Under the pieces are notes generated by a model that was not told the DNA's origin, made no database searches, and saw only the letters and a program-made list of their open reading frames with translations. The position numbers were made by a program, and so were the translations under genes. This document shows positions 1-6,628 of a stretch of 8,510 bases of DNA, piece after piece. Numbering within the stretch: the stretch's first letter is position 1; every line of letters begins with the position of its first letter. The stretch covers positions 1 to 8,510 of the forward strand of contig JACCXG010000629.1 of NCBI GenBank assembly GCA_013697225.1. Direction: 5' to 3'. The stretch is from Acidobacteriota bacterium. GTDB taxonomy: Bacteria > Acidobacteriota > Vicinamibacteria > Vicinamibacterales > 2-12-FULL-66-21.

Positions 1-326
1 GCCTCCGCTGGCGCGCCGCCAAGAGCGGCCCGAAAGAAATTCACCCGAAGCGGCAGCCACCGTGATGACGGCCGCCGTCGCGACAGCAGTGGCCCACAGG
101 CGTGTCCTTCTTCTGTGGTGAATCGCAAAGTTCCAGCAAACGGCTGAGTAAATGTACCCGTGTCCGCTGCCGATGAGTACAAGCAAGAGAACCGGCGGTC
201 GGTGGAGCCGGTGTCGAATACAGCCCTACTGGTATCCGTCTTGTATGGATGCGCTGTCGTAAAGCGCCGGTCGGCAATTTATCCGCAATTTCAGGGCGCT
301 GTCAGATTCAGCCGTTACAGTTCTGG
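1..326. other. Upstream region with no supported gene
   Basis: I see no convincing gene in this stretch. A + reading frame enters at base 3 and stops with TGA at 63-65; its last 20 codons could be the tail of an upstream gene, but no family is recognisable. A short GACGG-CCG-CCGTC hairpin lies just after that stop (67-79), without a T run. Another small hairpin, ACCGGC/GCCGGT, sits at 191-212 with a 10-nt loop. Other open frames here (for example a GTG-started + frame at 160-447) have no RBS, no family features, and overlap the start of the peptidase gene. No tRNA cloverleaf was found. Confidence 0.5.
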
Positions 327-356
327 TTGCGCGAGGGCGTTCTGTGTTGCTACACT
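327..356 (+). promoter_or_regulatory. Likely sigma-70 promoter of the peptidase gene
   Basis: The -10 is TACACT at 351-356, preceded by TGC, giving an extended -10 (TG-N-TACACT, 348-356). A weak -35, TTGCGC (327-332), lies 18 nt upstream. The predicted transcript would start near 363 and give a leader of about 57 nt before the GTG at 420. The -10 matches 4 of 6 consensus positions and the -35 only 3 of 6, so the extended -10 carries most of the evidence. Confidence 0.4.
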
Positions 357-410
357 ACTCGCGTCCCAAGTTTCGTCCCCCAACGGTTGCCGACCTTCCA
401 GCGGCGTATC

Positions 411-415
411 GGAGG
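411..415 (+). promoter_or_regulatory. RBS that decides the peptidase start
   Basis: GGAGG at 411-415 lies 4 nt before GTG at 420-422. The spacing is short, but this is the only strong Shine-Dalgarno near the signal peptide. It favours GTG-420 over the in-frame ATG at 249, which lies upstream of the predicted promoter and would add 57 residues with no export character. Confidence 0.5.
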
Positions 416-419
416 TTTC

Positions 420-1490
420 GTGCGCGCATCTAAGCCTCTGTACGTAGCCAGGCTGCTTACGCTGCTGCTGGCGTTCGGGTTCTCGGTCCCGGCCACGGCC
501 ATCGCTGCTGCCGCGGCCGCGCAAACTCAGAAGAAAGCTGCCGCCAAGCCGGCCCCGCGCAAGCCGGTCGTATCCGCGTCGACGTCAGCGGCCCAGGCGC
601 GGAAAGCACGCCTGGAGCGTGCCCGCGTCGCCGCCAAGGCGCGGGAGCAGGTGCGCCTCCGGGTACTGCAGGCGTTGAAAGACACGATGACGCCGCGCTA
701 CAAGACCGACGCGACGGGCGCACTCGTGCCTGACATCCGCGCGGCCGCCGCGATCATCTTCAATCCGCAGACCGGCGAGATCCTCTGGGAAGAGAACGCG
801 CAGGACAAGCGCTCGATCGCCAGCATCACCAAGGTGATGACGGCGGTGGTCTTCCTCGAGACGACCCCCGACCTCTCCCGCATCGTCACGATCGAGCGTG
901 GGGACGTGTTTGCCGCCTCGACGACCTATCTGCGCGCGAACGACCGGATCACGACCGGTCACCTGCTGCACCTGACCCTGATTGCGTCTGACAACGCGGC
1001 CGCCCGAACCCTCGCCCGGGTCTCACCGCACGGCGGCACCGAGGCCTTCATCGACAGGATGAACGAAAAGGCCGTGGAGCTCGGCCTCGACAGCACCACG
1101 TTCGCCGATCCCTCGGGTCTCAACCCCGCGAACGTCTCGTCGGCCTACGATCTCTCCAGGCTGATCACCTTTGCGGCGCACGACGAGCAGCTGGCCCCGA
1201 TCATGCGCATGGCCACCTACACGGCGCAGACGCACAACCGCACCATCGCGATTCGCAACACCAACCAGCTCGTTCGCGGCGGTGAGGTGGACGTGCTCGG
1301 CGGCAAGACCGGGTTCATCCGGAAGGCCGGCTACTGTCTGGCCACGCTGCTGCGGCTGCCCCAGAGCGAAGAGCAGATTGCCGTTGTGGTCCTCGGCGCC
1401 GGGTCGAACCCCGCACGGTTCTGGGAAACCCGCCACCTGTTCAACTGGCTTGCCGACCGGACCGCCGACGTCTTCGCTCAGAACGAGTAA
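420..1490 (+). CDS. D-alanyl-D-alanine carboxypeptidase/endopeptidase, S11 family (PBP7-like)
   Basis: This is a periplasmic penicillin-binding enzyme that trims or cuts D-Ala-containing peptides of peptidoglycan. With the GTG start it has 356 residues. Residues 1-27 look like a Sec signal peptide: a short basic n-region, an LLTLLLAFGF core and an A-T-A cleavage site. Residues 28-90 form an Ala/Lys/Arg-rich low-complexity linker. The serine peptidase domain spans about 105-350 and carries all three active-site motifs: SITK (Ser135 nucleophile, Lys138), SDN (190-192) and KTG (296-298). The C-terminal domain and membrane-anchoring amphipathic helix of PBP5 are absent, so it resembles the shorter PBP7/PbpG type. 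I see the motifs directly; carboxypeptidase versus endopeptidase activity cannot be told from sequence. It appears to be a single-gene unit, convergent with the next gene. The strongly basic linker might bind the wall or anionic envelope polymers, which is inference. Confidence 0.93.
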   Translation: MRASKPLYVARLLTLLLAFGFSVPATAIAAAAAAQTQKKAAAKPAPRKPVVSASTSAAQARKARLERARVAAKAREQVRLRVLQALKDTMTPRYKTDATGALVPDIRAAAAIIFNPQTGEILWEENAQDKRSIASITKVMTAVVFLETTPDLSRIVTIERGDVFAASTTYLRANDRITTGHLLHLTLIASDNAAARTLARVSPHGGTEAFIDRMNEKAVELGLDSTTFADPSGLNPANVSSAYDLSRLITFAAHDEQLAPIMRMATYTAQTHNRTIAIRNTNQLVRGGEVDVLGGKTGFIRKAGYCLATLLRLPQSEEQIAVVVLGAGSNPARFWETRHLFNWLADRTADVFAQNE

Positions 1491-1522
1491 TTCGCGCGGC
1501 TCACCGGTCGGACACTCCAATC

Positions 1523-1548
1523 GCCGCCAGTCCCCAACACCTGGCGGC
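1523..1548 (+). terminator. Hairpin after the peptidase gene
   Basis: An 8-bp perfect stem, GCCGCCAG (1523-1530) with CTGGCGGC (1541-1548), closes a 10-nt loop 32 nt after the peptidase stop codon. It is followed by CTTGTCATGT, which is not a proper T tract, so intrinsic termination would be weak. The stem also reads in the other direction and lies in the gap between convergent genes, so it may serve both. Confidence 0.45.
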
Positions 1549-1563
1549 CTTGTCATGTACACC

Positions 1564-1582
1564 CCGCATGAATCGCATGCGG
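1564..1582 (-). terminator. Second hairpin between convergent genes, likely serving fdhE
   Basis: A 7-bp perfect stem, CCGCATG (1564-1570) with CATGCGG (1576-1582), has a 5-nt loop. It begins 12 nt beyond the fdhE stop codon on the minus strand. There is no T run on either side, so it may act as a transcript-end stabiliser or a factor-dependent stop rather than a classic terminator. Confidence 0.35.
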
Positions 1583-1594
1583 TCTGGCGTTCAC

Positions 1595-2398
1595 TCACTT
1601 GTAGCCGCGCTGCATGGCGGCGGCATCGAGCGGAAGTGTCGCCACCGAATCGACCGGCGGCAGCACCGGTCGGGACGCCGATCGGGCGTCGTAGGCCTTC
1701 AGGTACCGCTGGCAGACGTCGCAGGCGTAGAGCCGGTAGCGACCGTCGCGACTGGCGAACGAGGTGATGCGCGAGCGGTCCGCATTGCGGCAGAACGGGC
1801 AGGTTATCGGCTCGAACGACCAGCGCGCCAGGCACCGGCTGCAGATCAGGAGCCGGTCGGCGGCAGGGGTAATCACAGCCAGGTCCGGCTCGCCGCCGCA
1901 GACCGGGCAGGTACCCCGCCCCCACGTGCGTGTCTCGACACGCGCGAGAACGGCGTCAGCGGCCCGCGTCAGCACGGGGCGCATCGCCTGAAGGAGGACC
2001 GACTCCAGACCCGCCACTTCCGGGGGGAGCGAATCCGCCCCCTGCGCAGTCCCGTTGAACCAGGCGCACACGAACGGCGGCAGGCGTTCCGCGTCGCGCG
2101 TGATCAGGTCTGCCTTGCGCAGATCGGCGGGGTCCAGCGCTTCGTGCGTCCGCATGGCGGTGGCCGTGGCGCGGAGGAGGAAGCGCAGGTCGCTCCAGTC
2201 GATCCGCAGGTGTTCGTAGCGCAGGATCGGTCCGGCCGCCAGACGCTCGGTCAGGTAGGTCGAGTCGAGCCGGATGGTCGGAAGCGACACGCGGCTCTGG
2301 ACGCGCCGCTGCAGCTGCAGCAGCTCGATCTGGAGGTCAGCGGCGGCGGCAAGATCGGGCTGGAGCGCCTTGAGACGCCTGAGCTCCGTGATCTCCAT
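1595..2398 (-). CDS. FdhE-like formate dehydrogenase accessory protein
   Basis: Cytoplasmic FdhE proteins help mature respiratory formate dehydrogenase by binding its catalytic subunit before export; they bind metal through rubredoxin-like CxxC motifs. With the ATG at 2396-2398 this protein has 267 residues (E. coli FdhE has about 309). The N-terminal half is helical and poorly conserved. The C-terminal half has four CxxC pairs: C164/C167 (CPVCGGEP), C186/C189 (CSRC), C200/C203 (CPFC) and C226/C229 (CDVC, then QRYLKAYD). The LPLDAAAMQRGYK end also fits the family. The start is uncertain. GGAG lies only 3 nt from this ATG. An in-frame GTG at 2429-2431 and an ATG at 2462-2464 (GGAG 11 nt upstream, 289 residues) are alternatives. 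No formate dehydrogenase gene is in view, so the partner is unknown; it could be a general metalloprotein-maturation factor. It is transcribed divergently from glgA. Confidence 0.8.
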   Translation of the reverse strand: MEITELRRLKALQPDLAAAADLQIELLQLQRRVQSRVSLPTIRLDSTYLTERLAAGPILRYEHLRIDWSDLRFLLRATATAMRTHEALDPADLRKADLITRDAERLPPFVCAWFNGTAQGADSLPPEVAGLESVLLQAMRPVLTRAADAVLARVETRTWGRGTCPVCGGEPDLAVITPAADRLLICSRCLARWSFEPITCPFCRNADRSRITSFASRDGRYRLYACDVCQRYLKAYDARSASRPVLPPVDSVATLPLDAAAMQRGYK

Positions 2399-2438
2399 GG
2401 ACTCCGGCCGGGGCTGCTGAGCTTCAGTCACCAGCGAA

Positions 2439-2444
2439 TTGTAC
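2439..2444 (-). promoter_or_regulatory. Possible -10 element for fdhE
   Basis: On the minus strand TACAAT (5 of 6 with TATAAT) lies about 40 nt upstream of the ATG at 2398 and would give a leader of about 34 nt. No good -35 is visible at the expected spacing, so support is weak. If real, it argues against the longer fdhE start at 2464. Confidence 0.22.
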
Positions 2445-2514
2445 TCCGCGCCCGCCCGGCGCATGATCGCTATCGCTCCGCGAGAGCTCCACACCTGGCC
2501 GCGTCGCACCCGCA

Positions 2515-2523
2515 TGGTAAACT
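2515..2523 (+). promoter_or_regulatory. Extended -10 promoter candidate for glgA-trxA-trxB
   Basis: TGGTAAACT is an extended -10 (TG-N-TAAACT; hexamer 2518-2523). The -35 position (2495-2500, CTGGCC, 17-nt spacer) is poor. Transcription would start near 2530, about 35 nt before the glgA ATG at 2565. No Shine-Dalgarno is visible in front of that ATG. Confidence 0.35.
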
Positions 2524-2564
2524 CAGGCCTTCGGGTGCACTGGTTCGTGCGCCAGATGCTGTTG

Positions 2565-4220
2565 ATGGCCAAGAAACGTCAGTCCCCGGATACGCCTCCC
2601 CCCACACCTCCTCCCGCGGTTTCACCCAGGCGCACCTCGCGCACCAGACGGACGTCCGTCACGGAAACGCCATCGAAGGCGGATGCGCCAGTCCGCTCTC
2701 GCGCACGGCGCTCTGCTCCACCTGCCACGCAGGCGGCCGCCAACCCTGACGCCCTGCACATCGTGCTCATTGCGTCGGAGGCCCATCCGTTCGCGACAAC
2801 AGGCGGGCTCGCGGAAGTGGTGGGCGCACTCCCTGGTGCGCTGGCACGGCTCGGGCACAGGGTCACCCTCATCCTCCCCCGGTATCGAGGCATCGCAACC
2901 GAAGACGCCGGCGCTCGGGAAGAGGGAAGTCGCGACCTCCAAGGCGGTGCGGAGCTCCAGCTGGGGCATCGACGGCAGGTTGTGCGATTCGTGCGGCGGT
3001 CGGGCGGAGACGGCGTGACGGTGATCTTCGTGGACGCGCCGGACCTGTTCGATCGGGAGGGTCTCTACGGCAACGGGGACGGAGACTACGCCGACAACGC
3101 CTGGCGTTTTGCCCTCTTCAGCCGCGCGGCCCTGGAGTACCTCCGCCTCCGGGGGGAGCGCCCTTCAGCCATTCATGCGCACGACTGGCAGGCGGGCCTC
3201 GTCCCCGCGTACCAGAAGATGTTGTTGTCGAACGACCCGGTCGTCGGGGGCGTGCCGGCGGTATTCACGATCCACAACCTGGCGTTCCAGGGGCTGTATC
3301 CCGCAGCGATGCTCCCCGAGATCGGGCTGCCCTGGGATGTCATGCACGTCCAGGCGATGGAGTTCTGGGGCCAGATCAGCTATCTCAAGGCAGGGATCAA
3401 CTTCAGCGAGCGCATCACGACTGTCAGCCCGGCCTACGCGAAGGAGATGCTGACCCCTGAGATGGGCTTCGGGTTCGACGGCGTGCTCGCCAGACGGGCC
3501 GACGACCTGCACGGCATCCTGAACGGCATCGACACCGCCCGGTGGAATCCCGCGAGCGACCCGTTCGTAGGGGCGCCGTTCACGGCCGATGAGCTCTCCG
3601 GGAAGGCCAAAGCCAAACGCATGCTGTTGAAGAAGGCCGGGCTTCCCACGTCGGCGGCCGCGCTCCGACGGCCCGTGATTGGCATGGTCGCCAGACTGAC
3701 GGACCAGAAGGGGCTCGACCTGTTTGCCGCCGCTGCCGACGAGCTGATGGCACTCGATGCGGCATGGGTCCTGATGGGAAACGGGGAGCGCAGGTACGAG
3801 GATCTGTGGAAGGAGCTGGCCATGAGTCACCCCGGACGGGTGTCGAGCACGCTCCGCTATGACGAAGCGCTCGAGCACCTCATCGAAGCGGGGGGAGACA
3901 TCTTCCTGATGCCCTCGAGATTCGAACCATGCGGGCTGAACCAGCTGCACAGTCTCCGGTATGGAACGCTTCCGGTGGTCCGCGCCACCGGAGGTCTCGA
4001 CGACACCGTCATAGACAGAGACGCCCCGGGCGGGGGAGGGACCGGTTTCAAGTTCTGGAACTACACGACCGAGGCGCTGCTGGAGGCTATGCAGCGAGCT
4101 CTCCAGACCTATCGGCAGCCCGACGAGTGGCAGCTCATGCAACGAACTGCCATGCGGCAGGATTTCTCCTGGGACGTCTCAGCCCGGGAATATGTCAAAG
4201 TGTACAGAGCAGCATCCTGA
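2565..4220 (+). CDS. Glycogen synthase (ADP-glucose type, GT5)
   Basis: This cytoplasmic enzyme adds glucose from ADP-glucose to alpha-1,4-glucan chains during glycogen synthesis. It has 551 residues from ATG-2565. Residues 1-63 are a Pro/Ser/Thr/Arg-rich tail absent from the 477-residue E. coli GlgA. The GT5 catalytic domain starts at about 65 (HIVLIASEAHPF). The GT-B fold lobes are recognised by HAHDWQAGL (204-212), TIHNLAFQG (235-243), VSPAYAKEM (287-295), ARLTDQKGLDL (376-386; Arg377 and Lys382 bind nucleotide-sugar phosphates in the family), SRFEPCGLNQ (451-460, Glu454) and ATGGLDDTV (474-482). The N-terminal KTGGL motif reads TTGGL, with Thr78 in place of the usual lysine, one base from an AAA codon. 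The only cysteine is Cys456. ATG-2565 was chosen because it precedes MAKKRQS and follows the promoter candidate; ATG-2556 is in frame just upstream, and neither has a clear RBS. It is the first gene of an apparent operon with trxA and trxB. Confidence 0.93.
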   Translation: MAKKRQSPDTPPPTPPPAVSPRRTSRTRRTSVTETPSKADAPVRSRARRSAPPATQAAANPDALHIVLIASEAHPFATTGGLAEVVGALPGALARLGHRVTLILPRYRGIATEDAGAREEGSRDLQGGAELQLGHRRQVVRFVRRSGGDGVTVIFVDAPDLFDREGLYGNGDGDYADNAWRFALFSRAALEYLRLRGERPSAIHAHDWQAGLVPAYQKMLLSNDPVVGGVPAVFTIHNLAFQGLYPAAMLPEIGLPWDVMHVQAMEFWGQISYLKAGINFSERITTVSPAYAKEMLTPEMGFGFDGVLARRADDLHGILNGIDTARWNPASDPFVGAPFTADELSGKAKAKRMLLKKAGLPTSAAALRRPVIGMVARLTDQKGLDLFAAAADELMALDAAWVLMGNGERRYEDLWKELAMSHPGRVSSTLRYDEALEHLIEAGGDIFLMPSRFEPCGLNQLHSLRYGTLPVVRATGGLDDTVIDRDAPGGGGTGFKFWNYTTEALLEAMQRALQTYRQPDEWQLMQRTAMRQDFSWDVSAREYVKVYRAAS

Positions 4221-4223
4221 GGA
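4218..4223 (+). promoter_or_regulatory. trxA RBS overlapping the glgA stop codon
   Basis: TGAGGA contains the glgA stop (TGA, 4218-4220) and serves as the Shine-Dalgarno of trxA, 9 nt before ATG-4233. This overlap supports co-transcription and probable translational coupling of glgA and trxA. Confidence 0.65.
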
Positions 4224-4232
4224 CACCCAATT

Positions 4233-4562
4233 ATGGCTTCTGAGAACGTCCAGACCCTGACCGACGCCAACTTCGAGCAGACCGTGAACCAGACCCCCCA
4301 GCCCGTCCTCGTGGACTTCTGGGCCGAGTGGTGCGGACCCTGCCGGCGCCTCTCGCCAACCGTCGATGAGCTCGCCAAGGACTACAACGGCCGCATCGTC
4401 GTCGGGAAGATGAACGTGGACGAGAACCCCGCGACACCGATGCGTTTCAGCATCCGTGGGATCCCGACGCTGCTGCTCTTCAAGGGCGGGCAGCTGGTGG
4501 AGCAGGTCGTCGGCCTCGCCGACAAGGACCAGCTCAAGCAGATGATTGACAAACACGTCTGA
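4233..4562 (+). CDS. trxA: Thioredoxin
   Basis: This small cytoplasmic dithiol protein reduces disulfides in client enzymes such as ribonucleotide reductase, methionine sulfoxide reductase and peroxiredoxins. Its 109 residues match the family length. The WCGPC active site is at 33-37 (Cys34, Cys37) inside VDFWAEWCGPCRRL, and the cis-proline is Pro78 in RGIPTLLLF. There is no signal peptide, so it acts in the cytoplasm. It starts 12 nt after the glgA stop and is followed 18 nt later by its own reductase gene, which gives a complete NADPH-to-thioredoxin chain in one transcript. Linkage to glgA is less usual. Because GlgA has a single cysteine, direct control of GlgA by an intramolecular disulfide is unlikely. 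Confidence 0.97.
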   Translation: MASENVQTLTDANFEQTVNQTPQPVLVDFWAEWCGPCRRLSPTVDELAKDYNGRIVVGKMNVDENPATPMRFSIRGIPTLLLFKGGQLVEQVVGLADKDQLKQMIDKHV

Positions 4563-4580
4563 AACATCGAGCGCGCGCCC

Positions 4581-5546
4581 ATGTCCTCTTCCGCTCCCCG
4601 GAACGTACTCATCATCGGCTCGGGCCCGGCTGGCCTGACCGCTGCCCTATACGCGGCGCGGGCAAACCTCAACCCGCTCGTCATCGAAGGCACCGAAGCC
4701 GGTGGCCAGCTGATGTTGACGACGCTGGTGGAAAACTGGCCGGGACACAGGGACGGCGTGATGGGCCCGGAGCTGATGGCGGATATCCGGGCGCAGGCCG
4801 AGCGGTTCGGCGCGGAAATCCTCCGGGGTCACGTGAAGCGGGTCGATCTCTCGAAGAGGCCGTTCACGGTTGTGACCGCGGAAGAGGAGTACACCTGCCG
4901 GACCCTGATCATCGCCACGGGCGCATCCGCCAGGCTGCTGGGGCTCCCGTCAGAGCGGGCGTTGATGGGCCACGGCGTGTCGACCTGCGCCACCTGCGAC
5001 GGGTACTTCTTCCGCGGGAAGCCGATCGCCGTGGTCGGCGGGGGGGATACGGCGATGGAGGAGGCGGTGTTTCTCACCCGCTTCGCCTCGAAGGTCACCG
5101 TCGTCCACCGGCGTGACGGGCTCCGGGCGTCCAAGATCATGCAGGACAAGGCGCTCGCGAACCCGAAGATCGAGTTCGAGTGGAACACCGAGATCGAAGA
5201 GATCAAGGACACCGGCAGGGGAGAGGTCACCTCCGCCGCCCTGCTGAACCGCCGGACCGGGGAGCGCAAGGACCTTCCGGTGGAGGGAGTGTTCATCGCG
5301 ATCGGACACACCCCGAACACATCGCTCTTCGTCGGGCAGGTTGACATGGACGCCAACGGCTACATCCTGACGCGGGACGGCACCCGGACCAATATCCCTG
5401 GCGTGTTCGCCTGCGGCGACGTGCAGGATCACATCTACAGGCAGGCCATCACAGCGGCCGGGTCAGGGTGCATGGCCGCTATCGATGTGGAGAAATTTCT
5501 GGACGGCGTACCGCAGCATCTCGGAGAAGCCGAAGTCCACGCCTGA
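4581..5546 (+). CDS. trxB: Thioredoxin reductase (NADPH, FAD)
   Basis: This cytoplasmic flavoenzyme passes electrons from NADPH through FAD and a CxxC pair to oxidised thioredoxin. Its 321 residues match the low-molecular-weight bacterial type. The FAD-binding GSGPAG is at 13-18. The redox site is CATC (Cys136, Cys139) followed by Asp140. The NADPH-binding GGGDTAMEEA is at 153-162, with HRR (176-178) as the 2'-phosphate-binding signature for NADPH. The second FAD motif, GVFACGDV, is at 274-281, and the Y-R-Q-A-I-T-A-A-G-S-G run follows at 286-296. The ATG lies 18 nt after trxA with no strong RBS; translation may depend on coupling with trxA. Its stop codon is only 2 bp from that of the opposing mnmA. 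Confidence 0.97.
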   Translation: MSSSAPRNVLIIGSGPAGLTAALYAARANLNPLVIEGTEAGGQLMLTTLVENWPGHRDGVMGPELMADIRAQAERFGAEILRGHVKRVDLSKRPFTVVTAEEEYTCRTLIIATGASARLLGLPSERALMGHGVSTCATCDGYFFRGKPIAVVGGGDTAMEEAVFLTRFASKVTVVHRRDGLRASKIMQDKALANPKIEFEWNTEIEEIKDTGRGEVTSAALLNRRTGERKDLPVEGVFIAIGHTPNTSLFVGQVDMDANGYILTRDGTRTNIPGVFACGDVQDHIYRQAITAAGSGCMAAIDVEKFLDGVPQHLGEAEVHA

Positions 5547-5548
5547 GT

Positions 5549-6622
5549 TCAGTCGATCCAGCCTCCGCCCAGCACGACCTCTCCGTCATAGAACACAACA
5601 GCCTGCCCGGGCGCGACGGCGTGCTGCGGCTCGTCGAATCGCGCCGCTACCCGCCCATCATCAAGCGGCAGGATCGATACAGCGGCCTCCCTGTGCCTGT
5701 GACGGATCTGCGCGGTGGCGCGGGCACCCGGGGATGGAGGTGTGCCGGCGATCCAGTTGACGCGTGATGCCGTCAGCTCCGTCCGCTCCAGGGCCTCGCG
5801 AGGGCCGACGGTCACCGCGCCCCGGTCAGCGTCGATCCCCACCACGTACAGCCGGATGGGGGAAGAGAGCCCGAGTCCCTTTCGCTGCCCGACCGTGAAG
5901 TGATGGACCCCCTCATGGGTCCCCAGGACCTTTCCCGAGATGTCGTGAATGGCGCCCGGGGCGGCACGCACGCCGTGTCCCTCCAGGAAGGATGCATGGT
6001 CCCCATCCGCGACGAAGCAGATTTCGTGGCTGTCGGGCTTGTCGGAGACGGTCAGCCCAAGCTCCCTGGCGAGCTCCCGGACGGTGCTCTTCTCCAGGGC
6101 GCCGACAGGAAAAATCGCGTGCGACAGCTGTTCCTGGGTGAGCGTGAAGAGGAAATACGATTGATCCTTCGACGGGTCCACTCCGCGCTTGAGCAGGTAC
6201 AAACCGGCGGCGTCTTTCTCGACGCGGGCGTAGTGGCCGGTTGCCACGAAGGGCGCGCCGAGCGCTCCGGCACGCGAGGCGAGCGTCGCGAACTTCAGAT
6301 CGCCGTTGCAATGCACGCACGGGATTGGCGTCCGGCCCGCCGCATACTCCTGCACGAAGTTCGAGACGTCCTGCTCGTCGAACTGCCGCTCGAAGTTCAT
6401 GATGTAGTGCGGGATGCCGAGGCGTGTCGCGACGCGCCGGGCATCGTGCAGGTCGTCGATTGTGCAGCAGGTGCCGGAACGAGCGCGTCCTCGTGGTTGC
6501 GACGCGGAGTGATCGTAGAGTTGCATGGACAGGCCGATCACCTCGTGCCCCTCACGCGCCAGGAGCGCGGCGGCAACCGAGGAGTCAACCCCGCCGGACA
6601 TGGCTACGACAACACGCATCAT
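5549..6622 (-). CDS. mnmA: tRNA-specific 2-thiouridylase
   Basis: MnmA adenylates U34 of the Lys, Glu and Gln tRNAs and replaces its 2-oxygen with sulfur, giving s2U for accurate decoding. It has 357 residues, a typical length. The ATP-binding PP-loop SGGVDSS is at 9-15. The catalytic cysteine is Cys105 in PCVHCNGDLKF and the second conserved cysteine is Cys202 in SHEICFV. The tRNA-recognition and middle domain includes GHYAR (129-133) and KDQSYFLF (152-159). HFTVGQRKGLG (241-251) leads into the C-terminal beta-barrel. Two ATG codons stand in tandem (6620-6622, 6617-6619), so the first residue is ambiguous, and no RBS is visible because the 62-nt leader is nearly all the 9-bp repeat. It lies downstream of a cysteine desulfurase on the same strand, the likely source of its persulfide sulfur. 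Confidence 0.96.
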   Translation of the reverse strand: MMRVVVAMSGGVDSSVAAALLAREGHEVIGLSMQLYDHSASQPRGRARSGTCCTIDDLHDARRVATRLGIPHYIMNFERQFDEQDVSNFVQEYAAGRTPIPCVHCNGDLKFATLASRAGALGAPFVATGHYARVEKDAAGLYLLKRGVDPSKDQSYFLFTLTQEQLSHAIFPVGALEKSTVRELARELGLTVSDKPDSHEICFVADGDHASFLEGHGVRAAPGAIHDISGKVLGTHEGVHHFTVGQRKGLGLSSPIRLYVVGIDADRGAVTVGPREALERTELTASRVNWIAGTPPSPGARATAQIRHRHREAAVSILPLDDGRVAARFDEPQHAVAPGQAVVFYDGEVVLGGGWID

Positions 6623-6628
6623 CTAAGA

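Noticed and set aside
1..65. Tail of an upstream + gene ending at TGA 63-65
   Set aside because: Only about 20 codons are visible, with no family signature, and other frames are open too; cannot be supported.
191..230. Hairpin and GTCGAATAC string as part of a tRNA
   Set aside because: No acceptor stem, anticodon arm or canonical GGTTCGAATC T-loop could be fitted around it.
249..419. Upstream ATG-249 start for the peptidase
   Set aside because: It would put 57 non-hydrophobic residues before the signal peptide and lies upstream of the predicted promoter; GTG-420 has a GGAGG directly before it.
2399..2572. Extension of fdhE back to the ATG at 2572
   Set aside because: It would overlap the glgA start and promoter, and the added residues lie before the point where family-like sequence begins.
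1550..2749. Long + open frame (399 codons) antisense to fdhE and running into glgA
   Set aside because: It overlaps fdhE, which has four CxxC motifs, and the glgA start; no family features.
3165..4142. Minus-strand frame of 325 codons inside glgA
   Set aside because: Wholly antisense to the conserved GT5 catalytic domain, with no motif of its own.
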